Source: Jiangella sp. DSM 45060 (GTDB taxonomy: Bacteria > Actinomycetota > Actinomycetes > Jiangellales > Jiangellaceae). From it: 64,000 nt of DNA. Of this stretch, positions 46,607-56,547 are shown in pieces (within the stretch, counting starts at the first letter, position 1; each line of letters starts with the position of its first letter). The stretch spans positions 1,922,001-1,986,000 of the forward strand of contig NZ_LT629771.1 of assembly GCF_900105175.1 (NCBI RefSeq), given 5' to 3'. A program made the position numbers and the translations under genes. The notes beneath the pieces were generated by a model, which did no database searches, was not told the DNA's origin, and saw nothing but the letters and a program-made list of their open reading frames with translations.

Positions 46607-47062
46607 ATGGCGACGACGACCTACATCCCGCCGTTCGAGACCCGCACTCGTGTGGTGATCGAGCCGGAGCGCACCGACGCTCCGCCGCGCCGCCACGTGG
46701 CGCGCCGGCGTCCGGCCGGGCGGCCCGAGCCGGTCCCGTGCGTCGGTTCGGCCGAGCCGTCCCTGCACGGCTCGCGCCTCACCCGCCGCGGCCGCGTCGT
46801 GGTCGGGCTGGCCTGGCTGCTGCTCGTCGTCGCGGGCGCACTGGCGTTCGTCCGCCCCTGGGACGGCGGCGCCGCCCCGGCCGGCGCCACGGCCGTCACC
46901 ACGGTCGAGGTCCGTGGCGGCGACACCCTGTGGCAGCTCGCCACCGACGTCGCGCCCACGGCCGACCCGCGCGAGACGGTCGCCGCCATCATCGAGCTCA
47001 ATGGCCTCTCCTCCGCCGCCGACATCCGCCCCGGCGACCTCATCGAGGTCCCGGCCCGCTGA
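46607..47062 (+). CDS. LysM-domain membrane protein, probable SOS-induced division inhibitor
   Basis: This 151-residue protein has a basic cytoplasmic tail (about 1-60), one membrane span (GRVVVGLAWLLLVVAGALAF, about 65-84), and an extracellular LysM domain that binds peptidoglycan (VEVRGGDTLWQLATDVAP ... DLIEVPAR). It is divergent from lexA with SOS boxes between, the arrangement of DivS in Corynebacterium and ChiZ (Rv2719c) in mycobacteria, which stop division after DNA damage. GGAGG lies 6 bases before ATG 46607. The role is inferred from context and layout, since these proteins share little sequence. Confidence 0.85.
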   Translation: MATTTYIPPFETRTRVVIEPERTDAPPRRHVARRRPAGRPEPVPCVGSAEPSLHGSRLTRRGRVVVGLAWLLLVVAGALAFVRPWDGGAAPAGATAVTTVEVRGGDTLWQLATDVAPTADPRETVAAIIELNGLSSAADIRPGDLIEVPAR

Positions 47063-47067
47063 CCCGC

Positions 47068-47097
47068 CCCGGCCGGCTGGTGTCACTGCCGGCCGGG
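47068..47097 (+). terminator. Terminator after the LysM gene
   Basis: Perfect 10-base arms (47068-47077 and 47088-47097) around a 10-base loop are followed by TTCTGT, six bases after the stop codon. Confidence 0.7.
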
Positions 47098-47292
47098 TTC
47101 TGTGGCTGGGTCGGCTGGTCCGCGGACGGCTTCCGGCTCGGCGCGCCGCGCGGGTGGACGGGCATCGCCTCCATGCCCCTACATCCGCCGGCGTGTCGCC
47201 ACGTTGTCGCCGGGTCCTGACCGTTGGTTTCGTCGGGCCCTGCTGCTGAAGGCCGACTTCGCTGCCTGTTCTCCTGCGCCTCGCTCGTCTCC

Positions 47293-47350
47293 TCCATGAT
47301 CATCCAGGCTTTGTGGCGTTATCACGTCCCGAAACCTGGATGATCATGGA
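47293..47350. repeat. 16-base perfect inverted repeat TCCATGATCATCCAGG
   Basis: The arms (47293-47308 and 47335-47350) are exact complements around a 26-base loop. The arm holds the palindrome ATGATCAT, rare in DNA of this composition. It directly precedes the 60-base tandem array. It looks like the end-to-end hairpin of a small dispersed element rather than a terminator. Confidence 0.7.
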
Positions 47351-47359
47351 ATCGGCCGG

Positions 47360-47745
47360 AGCGGAGCCGGTCGCCACGCCCCGAAGTGGCCAGTGAGCGG
47401 CCAGCGGACGAGGACCCGCAGCGGAGCCGGTCGCCGGACCGCGACCCACGGCCCGTAAGTGGCCAGCGGACCAGGACCCGCAGCGGAGCCGGTCGCCACA
47501 CCCCGAAGCGGCCAGTGAGCGGCCAGCGGACCAGGACCCGCAGCGCAGCCGGTCGCCACACCCGAAGTGGGCCAGTGAGCGGCCAGCGGACGAGAAGCCG
47601 AGCAGAGTCGGTAGCCGGAACACCACCCATGGCCCGTGAGCGGCCAGCGGACCAGGACCCACAGCGGAGTCGGTAGCCGCGAACCCACCCACGACCCGTG
47701 AGCGGCCAGCGGACCCGACCCCACAGCAGAGCTGGAAGCCCGGGC
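47360..47745. repeat. Tandem array of about six 60-base units
   Basis: GGCCAGCGGA recurs at 47399, 47461, 47521, 47581, 47642 and 47704, that is every 60-62 bases. Each unit reads roughly ggccagcggaccaggaccc, then gcagcggagccggtcgcc, then cacacc..gaagtggccagtgagc. A partial unit lies at 47360. Units differ by scattered substitutions. All three minus-strand frames stay open across it, which is a by-product of the repeat and not evidence for a gene. Confidence 0.8.
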
Positions 47746-47959
47746 CCATTTTCCGGCCGGCCCCCTGACGCTGCTAGTACGGGGGCGCGGGCGGCCGGGT
47801 CAAGCGGTCCTCCGACCGCGCGAAGCGCCATTCAAAAGAGGTCCGCTTGAGGCGGCCTCCCGCGCTCCCGACAATGGAGAGCAGCAGGGGGCAGGCACAA
47901 CGCGGCAGAACCGAGCCAACGAGGGGCCCGGCCCCTGACCGCCCAGCCACGCATATCGC

Positions 47960-48100
47960 CGCCACCACCGCACCGCCACCACCGCACCGCCACCACCGCA
48001 CCGCCACCACCGCACCGCCACCACCGCACCGCCACAGAGCGCCCGCAGCACCCCGCATCCACCGGTCGGCGTCCACCGGCCGGCGTCCACCGGCCGGCAT
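47960..48100. repeat. Two short tandem arrays, both with a 14-base period
   Basis: CGCCACCACCGCAC is repeated five times without change from 47960 to 48029, followed by a partial copy. From 48059 to 48100 a different 14-base unit, CCACCGGYCGGCRT, occurs three times. No gene is supported here. Confidence 0.8.
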
Positions 48101-48160
48101 CCACAGTGCGATCGATGGTCCCCACCGGACCACCCGACCCCACATCTTGTGGTGCCGGGG

Positions 48161-48507
48161 TTGTCCACAGCCCCGCGAACCCGCCGTCGTCCACAACCCA
48201 CGGGTGTCCGGCGCGCGGCGATTCCCCGACCGGCCGGAATCGCCGATGACCTGCGGAAACGGGACGCGAGCGGCGTCGAGACGGTGGCCGGGGTGAGAAC
48301 CGTCACCGGACCCCGCGACGCGCCGAGGGGAGTGATCGACTCATCCATGACCTGCGGCTTTGAAACAGCCTTCGCCGAGTCCGGCCATGTCGGTTGCAGA
48401 CGCCCCTCCGGCCGACGTACCGTACCCCTATATCTAGTAGTTACACAGGTGTAAGCTGTCCACAGGTAGTGGTCGAGAGTGCACAGGTTGTCCCCATCTC
48501 GTCCACA
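48161..48507. promoter_or_regulatory. Four DnaA-box-like sites upstream of nrdR
   Basis: TTGTCCACA at 48161-48169, TCGTCCACA at 48187-48195, CTGTCCACA at 48456-48464 and TCGTCCACA at 48499-48507 fit the actinomycete DnaA-box pattern with TCCACA invariant. All are on the plus strand. The last two bracket the start region of the nrdR message. DnaA control of nucleotide reductase genes is known in other bacteria; here it is inferred. Confidence 0.45.
48424..48454 (+). promoter_or_regulatory. NrdR-box-like site and adjoining palindrome upstream of nrdR
   Basis: CTATATCTAG (48428-48437) matches the centre of NrdR boxes, and the palindrome TTACACAGGTGTAA follows at 48441-48454, its centre 15 bases away. 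They lie 80-110 bases before nrdR. NrdR normally binds paired boxes before reductase genes, so self-control of nrdR-nrdJ is expected. The second site departs from consensus. Confidence 0.5.
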
Positions 48508-48533
48508 GGTCCAGCGCCGAGGAGGTGCCCTTC

Positions 48534-49049
48534 ATGCACTGTCCGTTCTGCCGTCACGCCGACAGCCGGGTGGTCGACAGCCGCACCGCTGACGAGGGCA
48601 CCGTCATCCGCCGCCGGCGGCAGTGCCTGGCCTGCGAGCGCCGCTTCACGACCGTCGAGCAGCTGACGCTCGCCGTGGTGAAGCGGTCCGGGGTCACCGA
48701 GCCGTTCAGCCGCGAGAAGGTCGTGGCCGGGGTGCGCCGGGCGTGCCAGGGCAGGGGCGTCAGCGAGGACTCCCTGGCCCGGCTGGCCCAGCGGGTCGAA
48801 GAGCACTTCCGCGCGTCGGGGAGCGCGGAGATCCCGAGCCGCGAGGTGGGCCTGGCCATCCTGAGCCCGCTGCGCGAGCTCGACGAGGTCGCGTACCTGC
48901 GGTTCGCCAGCGTGTACCGCGACTTCGAGAGCCTCGACGACTTCGAGAACGAGATCGCGACGCTGCGGGCCGACCGCGAGCAGGCCGGGCGTCACCGCGA
49001 CGGCACGGGCGAGGAGCAGGACTCCACGCTGACCGTCGCGGAACCGTAA
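48534..49049 (+). CDS. nrdR: Transcriptional repressor NrdR
   Basis: This 171-residue nucleotide-sensing repressor of ribonucleotide reductase genes has an N-terminal zinc ribbon ([17 protein letters not shown] ... QCLACERRF) and an ATP-cone domain (about 46-136: [29 protein letters not shown]). The last 30 residues are an acidic tail. GGAGG lies 8 bases before ATG 48534; the in-frame GTG at 48525 overlaps that site and is less likely. It is followed 76 bases later by the reductase gene it should control. Confidence 0.95.
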   Translation: MHCPFCRHADSRVVDSRTADEGTVIRRRRQCLACERRFTTVEQLTLAVVKRSGVTEPFSREKVVAGVRRACQGRGVSEDSLARLAQRVEEHFRASGSAEIPSREVGLAILSPLRELDEVAYLRFASVYRDFESLDDFENEIATLRADREQAGRHRDGTGEEQDSTLTVAEP

Positions 49050-49125
49050 GCCAGCAGTTCAGCACGACAACCGAATGACAGGCCCGGAACGACGGGTAAA
49101 AAGCCGGGGGAAGTGAGGAAGGTCC

Positions 49126-52005
<2,880 letters not shown>

Positions 52006-52023
52006 CGTCCGTTTCGCAGCGGC

Positions 52024-52054
52024 GGCGGCCGCGGGGGTTCTCCCCGCGGCCGCC
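52024..52054. terminator. Terminator between nrdJ and the convergent DUF998 gene
   Basis: Perfect 13-base GC arms (52024-52036 and 52042-52054) around a 5-base loop, then GTCTTGCGTTCC. It starts 19 bases after the nrdJ stop. Confidence 0.85.
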
Positions 52055-52069
52055 GTCTTGCGTTCCGGG

Positions 52070-52768
52070 TCAGTGGGGGAGCCGGGCGAGCCGGGCGCAG
52101 GTGACGGCCAGCCACGTCCAGCCGGCGAGGATGCCCGCCGTGAACGCCAGCACGCCCCACGTCGCGCCGGCGCTGGCCGACACCGCGACGAAGCCGCAGA
52201 GGATCAGCGACCCGCTGGCGACGCTGTAGCGTGCCGCGCCGCGGCGGCCGGTGCGGCGCAGGTGGCGGCCGAGGGCGAAGCAGGCGATCGCGAAGCAGGT
52301 GAACCCGGCGAGGCCGGCGCCCATGTGGGCGAGACCGTGCCAGCTGATCGTCTCGGCGGCCTCGGCCGGGGTGCCGGGCGGGAAGCCCTCGACCGGGTCG
52401 GCCCGGAAGACGCCCGCGGCCAGCAGCGACACCCCGAAGACGCCGACCAGGCGCGGTGCCCACGTGCCGGCCCTGCCGCTCCGGCGCAGCCCGGCCGCCG
52501 CCGCCACCGTCAGCACCGCGGCCACGACGAAGTTCGCGATCTGCACCCAGCCGAGGTCGCCGTTCGCCAGCACACTCGCCGCATGCCGCGTCGGGTCGTA
52601 CCCGTCACGCACGACGTACTGCCCGACGACCGCGGCGACGTACAACGGCCCCGCGACGACGCCGGCGGTGAGCAGCCGGTGCTGCCCACGCGTCGTGGCG
52701 GGCGTGGGGGTCGTGGCGGTAACGGTGGGGGTGGCGGCGGTGGCTGCGGTGGCTGCGGTGGCGGTCAT
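52070..52768 (-). CDS. DUF998-type integral membrane protein
   Basis: This 232-residue membrane protein has about six spans and the DUF998 pattern (LLTAGVVAGPLYVAAVVGQ, GYDPTRHAASVLANGDLGW, GVFRADPVEGFPPG, WHGLAHMG). Its function is unknown in the family. The first 26 residues are a threonine/alanine low-complexity stretch from a short sequence repeat and may vary between strains. ATG 52768 follows GGAAGGACCGG. A TTGACA hexamer (minus strand, 52834-52839) lies in an unusually AT-rich stretch upstream, though its -10 is unclear. Confidence 0.85.
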   Translation of the reverse strand: MTATAATAATAATPTVTATTPTPATTRGQHRLLTAGVVAGPLYVAAVVGQYVVRDGYDPTRHAASVLANGDLGWVQIANFVVAAVLTVAAAAGLRRSGRAGTWAPRLVGVFGVSLLAAGVFRADPVEGFPPGTPAEAAETISWHGLAHMGAGLAGFTCFAIACFALGRHLRRTGRRGAARYSVASGSLILCGFVAVSASAGATWGVLAFTAGILAGWTWLAVTCARLARLPH

Positions 52769-53148
52769 GGTCCCGGTCCTTCCAGCGTGTGGTGTGCCCT
52801 GGCTGACTCGATCGTGCTACCGAAAATAAAAATTGTCAAGGTTGGAAGAGTTGTCGGTGTTGTGGCGGGGAGGGCGTTGGGACGCACGAGGGTGCACGGC
52901 GGCGCGCAGAGGAGCGCCGGGCCGCGCCGAGGTGCGGCACCCACGGGGGAGGAGCGTCCGGTCGGGGAGGTCGGCAGAGCGCGGGGGAGACGCGGCGGGC
53001 GGGGGCGCCGGTCAGGGACGTCGGTTGGGGCTGCGGGGCAGGGGCGTCGGCCAGCGGCGTTGGTCGGGGCTCGGGGCAGGGGCGCGGGCCAGCGGCGTTG
53101 GCCGGGGCTCGGAGTTGGGCGTCCGGCAGGGCCGGGTCGGTGCTCCGA
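52769..53148. other. 380-base gap with an AT-rich promoter region and a 39-base tandem repeat
   Basis: Bases 52815-52850 are very AT-rich for this genome and hold TTGACA on the minus strand. From 53027 to 53112 a unit of 38-39 bases beginning GGGGCT occurs twice plus a partial third copy. I see no supported gene: the plus-strand frame from 52833 codes for a Gly/Arg-rich sequence with no family pattern. Confidence 0.6.
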
Positions 53149-53970
53149 TCAGCGGCGAGGCTTGACGCCGGCCACCAGCTCCTTCACCCGCGACGGCTCG
53201 ACATACCTGGCGCGGACGGCGCCGCCGGCGAGCTTGCGGATCAGCGCGTCCTCCGGCAGGGGCTGCTGCGACGCCACGAGGATGACGTTGCCGTAGCGGC
53301 GTCCACGCAGTTGGCCGGGCTCGGCGATCATCGCGACGTGGGCGAACACCTCCAGCGCCGTCGCCGCCTCGACGCGGGCCTCGCGGACCTGGGCGGTGTC
53401 GGCGACGTTGCCGACGTAGACGCCGGCGGGGGTGAGCACCCGTGCGACCGACGCGTAGAAGGCGGCGTCGGCGAGGTGGGGCGGCACGTCGGAGCCGTCG
53501 AAGGCGTCGCGGATGACGACGGCCGAATAGTCGTCCGGCAGCGCCCGCAGCCCGTCCATCGCGTCCACCGCCTTGAGCCGCAGCCCGCGCACCGACCGCA
53601 GCCCGAACGCCTGCCGCATCAGGGTGGCCAGCGCGGCGTCGATCTCGAACACCGTCTGCGGCGACCCCGGCCGCGTCGCCGCCACGTAGCGGGCCAGCGT
53701 GCAGCCGGCCCCGCCGAGGTGCAGGACGGACAGCGGCGCACCCGGCGGCGCGACGACGTCGAGGATGTGGCCGGTCCACTGGGTGTACTCGAAGTCCAGC
53801 CGGGTCGGGTCGTCGACGTCGACGTAGGAACTGGCCACCCCGTTGAGCCGGACCGACCAGCCGCCGGGGTGGGCGCGGTCCGGGATCAACTCCGCCGTGC
53901 CGGAGTCGACGTGGTGGGTCCCGGCGAAGCGCTCGGGACGTGGGCGGTCGCTGGCACGGGACGGGGGCAC
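53149..53970 (-). CDS. Spermidine synthase-like protein
   Basis: This 273-residue protein has a Rossmann methyltransferase fold of the polyamine aminopropyltransferase type: SVLHLGGAGCTLARYVAA (nucleotide loop), TVFEIDAALATLMRQAFGL, VVIRDAFDGSDVPPHLADAAFYA and a C-terminal KELVAG. The acidic residues expected for amine binding are only partly conserved, so true spermidine synthesis is uncertain. Many actinomycetes carry such stand-alone proteins of unknown role. GTG 53970 is the first start before the conserved part and lies 18 bases from the divergent aldo-keto reductase start. Both messages may be leaderless. Confidence 0.8.
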   Translation of the reverse strand: MPPSRASDRPRPERFAGTHHVDSGTAELIPDRAHPGGWSVRLNGVASSYVDVDDPTRLDFEYTQWTGHILDVVAPPGAPLSVLHLGGAGCTLARYVAATRPGSPQTVFEIDAALATLMRQAFGLRSVRGLRLKAVDAMDGLRALPDDYSAVVIRDAFDGSDVPPHLADAAFYASVARVLTPAGVYVGNVADTAQVREARVEAATALEVFAHVAMIAEPGQLRGRRYGNVILVASQQPLPEDALIRKLAGGAVRARYVEPSRVKELVAGVKPRR

Positions 53971-53988
53971 GAGCGATAGGTTCGCAGC

Positions 53989-55050
53989 ATGGCTGACCGT
54001 CCGACAAGGAACCTCCACGTAGGCGCGCCGTACCGGGCCGACGAAGCGCGCTACATCGACACCCCCTACCGCCGCAGCGGCCGCACCGGACTCAAGCTGC
54101 CGGCCATCTCGCTGGGCCTCTGGCAGAACTTCGGCGACGAGTCGCCGCTGGCCACGCAGCGGGCCATCCTGCGCACGGCGTTCGACCACGGCGTCACGCA
54201 CTTCGACCTCGCCAACAACTACGGCCCGCCGCCCGGCTCGGCGGAGAAGAACTTCGGCCGCATCTTCGCCGAGGACTTCCGCCCGTACCGCGACGAGCTG
54301 ATCATCTCGACGAAGGCCGGCTACGACATGTGGCCCGGCCCGTACGGCGAATGGGGCTCGCGCAAGTACCTGCTGGCCAGCCTCGACGCGTCGCTGGACC
54401 GCATGGGCCTCGACTACGTCGACATCTTCTACAGCCATCGGTTCGACCCCGACACGCCGCTCGAGGAGACGATGGGCGCGCTGGACACCGCGGTCCGGTC
54501 CGGCCGGGCGCTGTACGCGGGCATCTCGTCGTACTCGCCTGAGCGCACCCGCGAGGCGGCCGCCATCATGCGCGAGCTGGGCACGCCGCTGGCCATCCAC
54601 CAGCCGTCCTATTCGATGTTCAACCGCTGGATCGAGGCCGGGCTGACCGAGGCCTGCGCGGACGAGGGCCTCGGCATCATCGCCTTCTCGCCGCTGGCGC
54701 AGGGGCTGCTGACGAACAAGTACCTGGGCGGGGTGCCGGACGACTCCCGCGCGGCCCGTGGCGGGTCGTTCTCGCCGTCGCTGGTCACGCAGGACGTCGT
54801 CGACCGGCTGAAGGCGCTGGCCGGCGTCGCCGAGTCGCGCGGGCAGACCCTCGCGCAGCTGGCGCTGTCGTGGGCGCTGCGCGACGAGCGGGTGACGTCG
54901 GTGCTGATCGGCGCCCGGACGGTGGGCCAGCTCGACGACAGCCTGGGCGCGCTGGACCGCCTCGACTTCTCCGACGACGAGCTCGCCGAGATCGACCGGC
55001 ACGCCGTCGAGGCGGGCCTGAACATCTGGGCCCGGTCGAGCGACGCGTGA
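53989..55050 (+). CDS. Aldo-keto reductase (YghZ / L-glyceraldehyde-3-phosphate reductase type)
   Basis: This 353-residue NADPH-dependent reductase has the full tetrad: Asp and Tyr in HFDLANNYGPPPGSAE, Lys in ISTKAGYDMWPGPYGEWGS, His in IFYSHRFD. The loop with WPGPYGEWGSRKYL is typical of the YghZ/KvBeta branch, which reduces methylglyoxal and L-glyceraldehyde-3-phosphate. TAGGTT (53977-53982) lies 6 bases before the ATG, so translation probably starts at the first base of the message. The next gene begins 4 bases after its stop. Confidence 0.93.
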   Translation: MADRPTRNLHVGAPYRADEARYIDTPYRRSGRTGLKLPAISLGLWQNFGDESPLATQRAILRTAFDHGVTHFDLANNYGPPPGSAEKNFGRIFAEDFRPYRDELIISTKAGYDMWPGPYGEWGSRKYLLASLDASLDRMGLDYVDIFYSHRFDPDTPLEETMGALDTAVRSGRALYAGISSYSPERTREAAAIMRELGTPLAIHQPSYSMFNRWIEAGLTEACADEGLGIIAFSPLAQGLLTNKYLGGVPDDSRAARGGSFSPSLVTQDVVDRLKALAGVAESRGQTLAQLALSWALRDERVTSVLIGARTVGQLDDSLGALDRLDFSDDELAEIDRHAVEAGLNIWARSSDA

Positions 55051-55054
55051 CCCG

Positions 55055-55816
55055 ATGAACGAGCGTCAGCGCCGCAACCCGCGCACCGAGGCCATCTGGA
55101 CCCAGCTGTACGAGGCGCTGGCCGCGCTGAGCGCCTCGACCGGCCGCCGTGACCTCGACATCGTCGACCTCGGTGGCGGGAGCGGCGTGTTCGCGGTGCC
55201 GCTGGCCCGCATCGGCCACCGCGTCACCGTCGTCGACCCCAGCCCGAACGCGCTGGCCGCGCTGGCCCGCCGGGCGGCCGAGGCGGGCGTCGGTGACCAG
55301 GTCACGGGCGTGCAGGGCGACGCGGCCGGGCTGGCCGGCGTGGTCGGGCCGGGCGGCGCCGACGTCGTGCTGTGCCACGGGGTGCTCGAGGTGGTCGACG
55401 ACGTCTCCGGTGCGGTGACGGCCATCGCGGCGGCGCTGCGCCCCGGTGGCGTCGCCAGCGTCGTCGTCGCCCAGCGCTACGCCGCCGTGCTGGCGAAGGC
55501 GCTGGCCGGGCACTTCGCCGACGCCCGGCACCTGCTCGACGACCCGGACGGCCGCTGGGGCGGCTCCGACCCGCTGCCACGCCGGTTCGACGAGGACGGC
55601 GTCAGGGCGCTGCTCGCGGCCGCCGGGCTGCGCGTCGACGAGGTGCACGGTGTGAGAGTGCTCACCGACCTCGTCGCCGGCAGCGTCGTCGACGACCCCG
55701 CCGAGGTGGCCGCGCTGGCCGAACTGGAGGCCGCCGTGGTCGCCCATCCGGCGTTCCGGGCCGTCGCCGCGGCTCTGCACGTGCTCGCCGGACGGCCCGC
55801 GGGGCCGGACGTGTGA
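55055..55816 (+). CDS. Class I SAM-dependent methyltransferase
   Basis: This 253-residue enzyme has SAM loop IVDLGGGSGVFAVPLA, acidic VVDPSPNALAALA, and post-motif VLCHGVLEVVDD with LRPGGVASVVV. The substrate is not evident. The opening NPRTEAIWTQLYEAL and the ending AAALHVLAGRP fit a methyltransferase that commonly lies beside the division cluster in actinomycetes. ATG 55055 is 4 bases after the reductase stop, so they are co-transcribed. It is followed by the DUF3040 gene. Confidence 0.87.
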   Translation: MNERQRRNPRTEAIWTQLYEALAALSASTGRRDLDIVDLGGGSGVFAVPLARIGHRVTVVDPSPNALAALARRAAEAGVGDQVTGVQGDAAGLAGVVGPGGADVVLCHGVLEVVDDVSGAVTAIAAALRPGGVASVVVAQRYAAVLAKALAGHFADARHLLDDPDGRWGGSDPLPRRFDEDGVRALLAAAGLRVDEVHGVRVLTDLVAGSVVDDPAEVAALAELEAAVVAHPAFRAVAAALHVLAGRPAGPDV

Positions 55817-55947
55817 TCGCTCCGCGGGCGGGTACTGCGACACCGAACGCCTTCGGTCGTGCACCCGGCTTTCTTCGGTGGCGTCGGCCGCATATGCTGG
55901 TCCTTACAGCAGGTGCCCAAGATTTCCGTGTTCATTGGAGGGGAACG

Positions 55948-56379
55948 GTGCCACTCTCCGATCATGAGCAGCGGCTGCTCGAGCAGATGGAGCAGGCGCT
56001 GCTCGCCGAGGATCCGAAGTTCGCCACCGCCATGCGTGGCGCGGATCTTCGGCGGCGGTACCGGCGACGCGCGGTCTTTGCCGGTCTGGTCTTCGTCGTC
56101 GGCGTCGTGTTGCTCATGACGGGCGCCGTCACTCAGGTCATCCCGCTCGGTGTGGCGGGCTTCGTCGTCATGCTCGGCTCGGCCTTCTACGCGGTCACAT
56201 CGTGGCGTCGCGTGCCGCCGTCGGACGGCACGGCCACGGCCGCCGGCGAGGTGCCCGACATCAGCCCGGGTTCGCCCCGCCGGCAGCGCCGCCCCAAGGG
56301 GCAGCGCAACAACGGCTCGTTCATGGACCGCATGGAGCAGCGCTGGCGCAACCGGCGCGAGCGCGGCTACGGCCAGTAA
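55948..56379 (+). CDS. DUF3040 membrane protein
   Basis: This 143-residue protein has the family opening MPLSDHEQRLLEQMEQALLAEDPKFATAMRG split across its first 30 residues, two membrane spans (about 42-62 and 66-86), and a basic C-terminal tail ending in RMEQRWRNRRERGYGQ. Proteins of this type are found near the division cluster in most actinomycetes and their role is unknown. GGAGGGGAA lies just before GTG 55948. TATGCT at about 55894 could be its -10. A strong terminator follows. Confidence 0.9.
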   Translation: MPLSDHEQRLLEQMEQALLAEDPKFATAMRGADLRRRYRRRAVFAGLVFVVGVVLLMTGAVTQVIPLGVAGFVVMLGSAFYAVTSWRRVPPSDGTATAAGEVPDISPGSPRRQRRPKGQRNNGSFMDRMEQRWRNRRERGYGQ

Positions 56380-56435
56380 CCGCACCACCGCAGCAGCACC
56401 ACCGCAGCAGTAGCAGCACCACGGTTCACGCGTTC

Positions 56436-56457
56436 GGCGCCGCCCTCGGGCGGCGCC
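56436..56457. terminator. Terminator between the DUF3040 gene and the convergent transglutaminase gene
   Basis: Perfect 9-base arms with a CTCG loop (56436-56444 and 56449-56457), followed by TCTTGCGTTT. Confidence 0.85.
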
Positions 56458-56547
56458 TCTTGCGTTTCCGGGGCGATCCCACCCGGTCCGGTCAGGTGCT
56501 GATGACCGGACCGGCCCACCCCATGAGATCGGGTGGGCCGGGCGTGC

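Larger units (their letters stand above)
47098..48533. other. Gene-poor 1.4 kb between the LysM gene and nrdR
   Basis: This interval holds the inverted repeat, the 60-base array, the 14-base arrays, the DnaA-like boxes and the NrdR-like box described separately. Stretches 47098-47290, 47746-47950 and 48196-48423 show nothing that I can name. None of the open frames has a ribosome site with a plausible protein. Confidence 0.65.

Noticed and set aside
47300-47831. Three overlapping minus-strand open frames in the 60-base array
   Set aside because: All three frames are open because the repeat lacks stops. The products are low-complexity and share nothing with known proteins.
47360-48100. The tandem arrays as a CRISPR array
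   Set aside because: Units follow directly without unique spacers and no cas genes are present.
52833-53165. A 110-residue plus-strand frame that could be a broken regulator of the DUF998 gene
   Set aside because: After the first dozen residues it is Gly/Arg repeat sequence from a 39-base tandem repeat. No helix-turn-helix pattern is visible.
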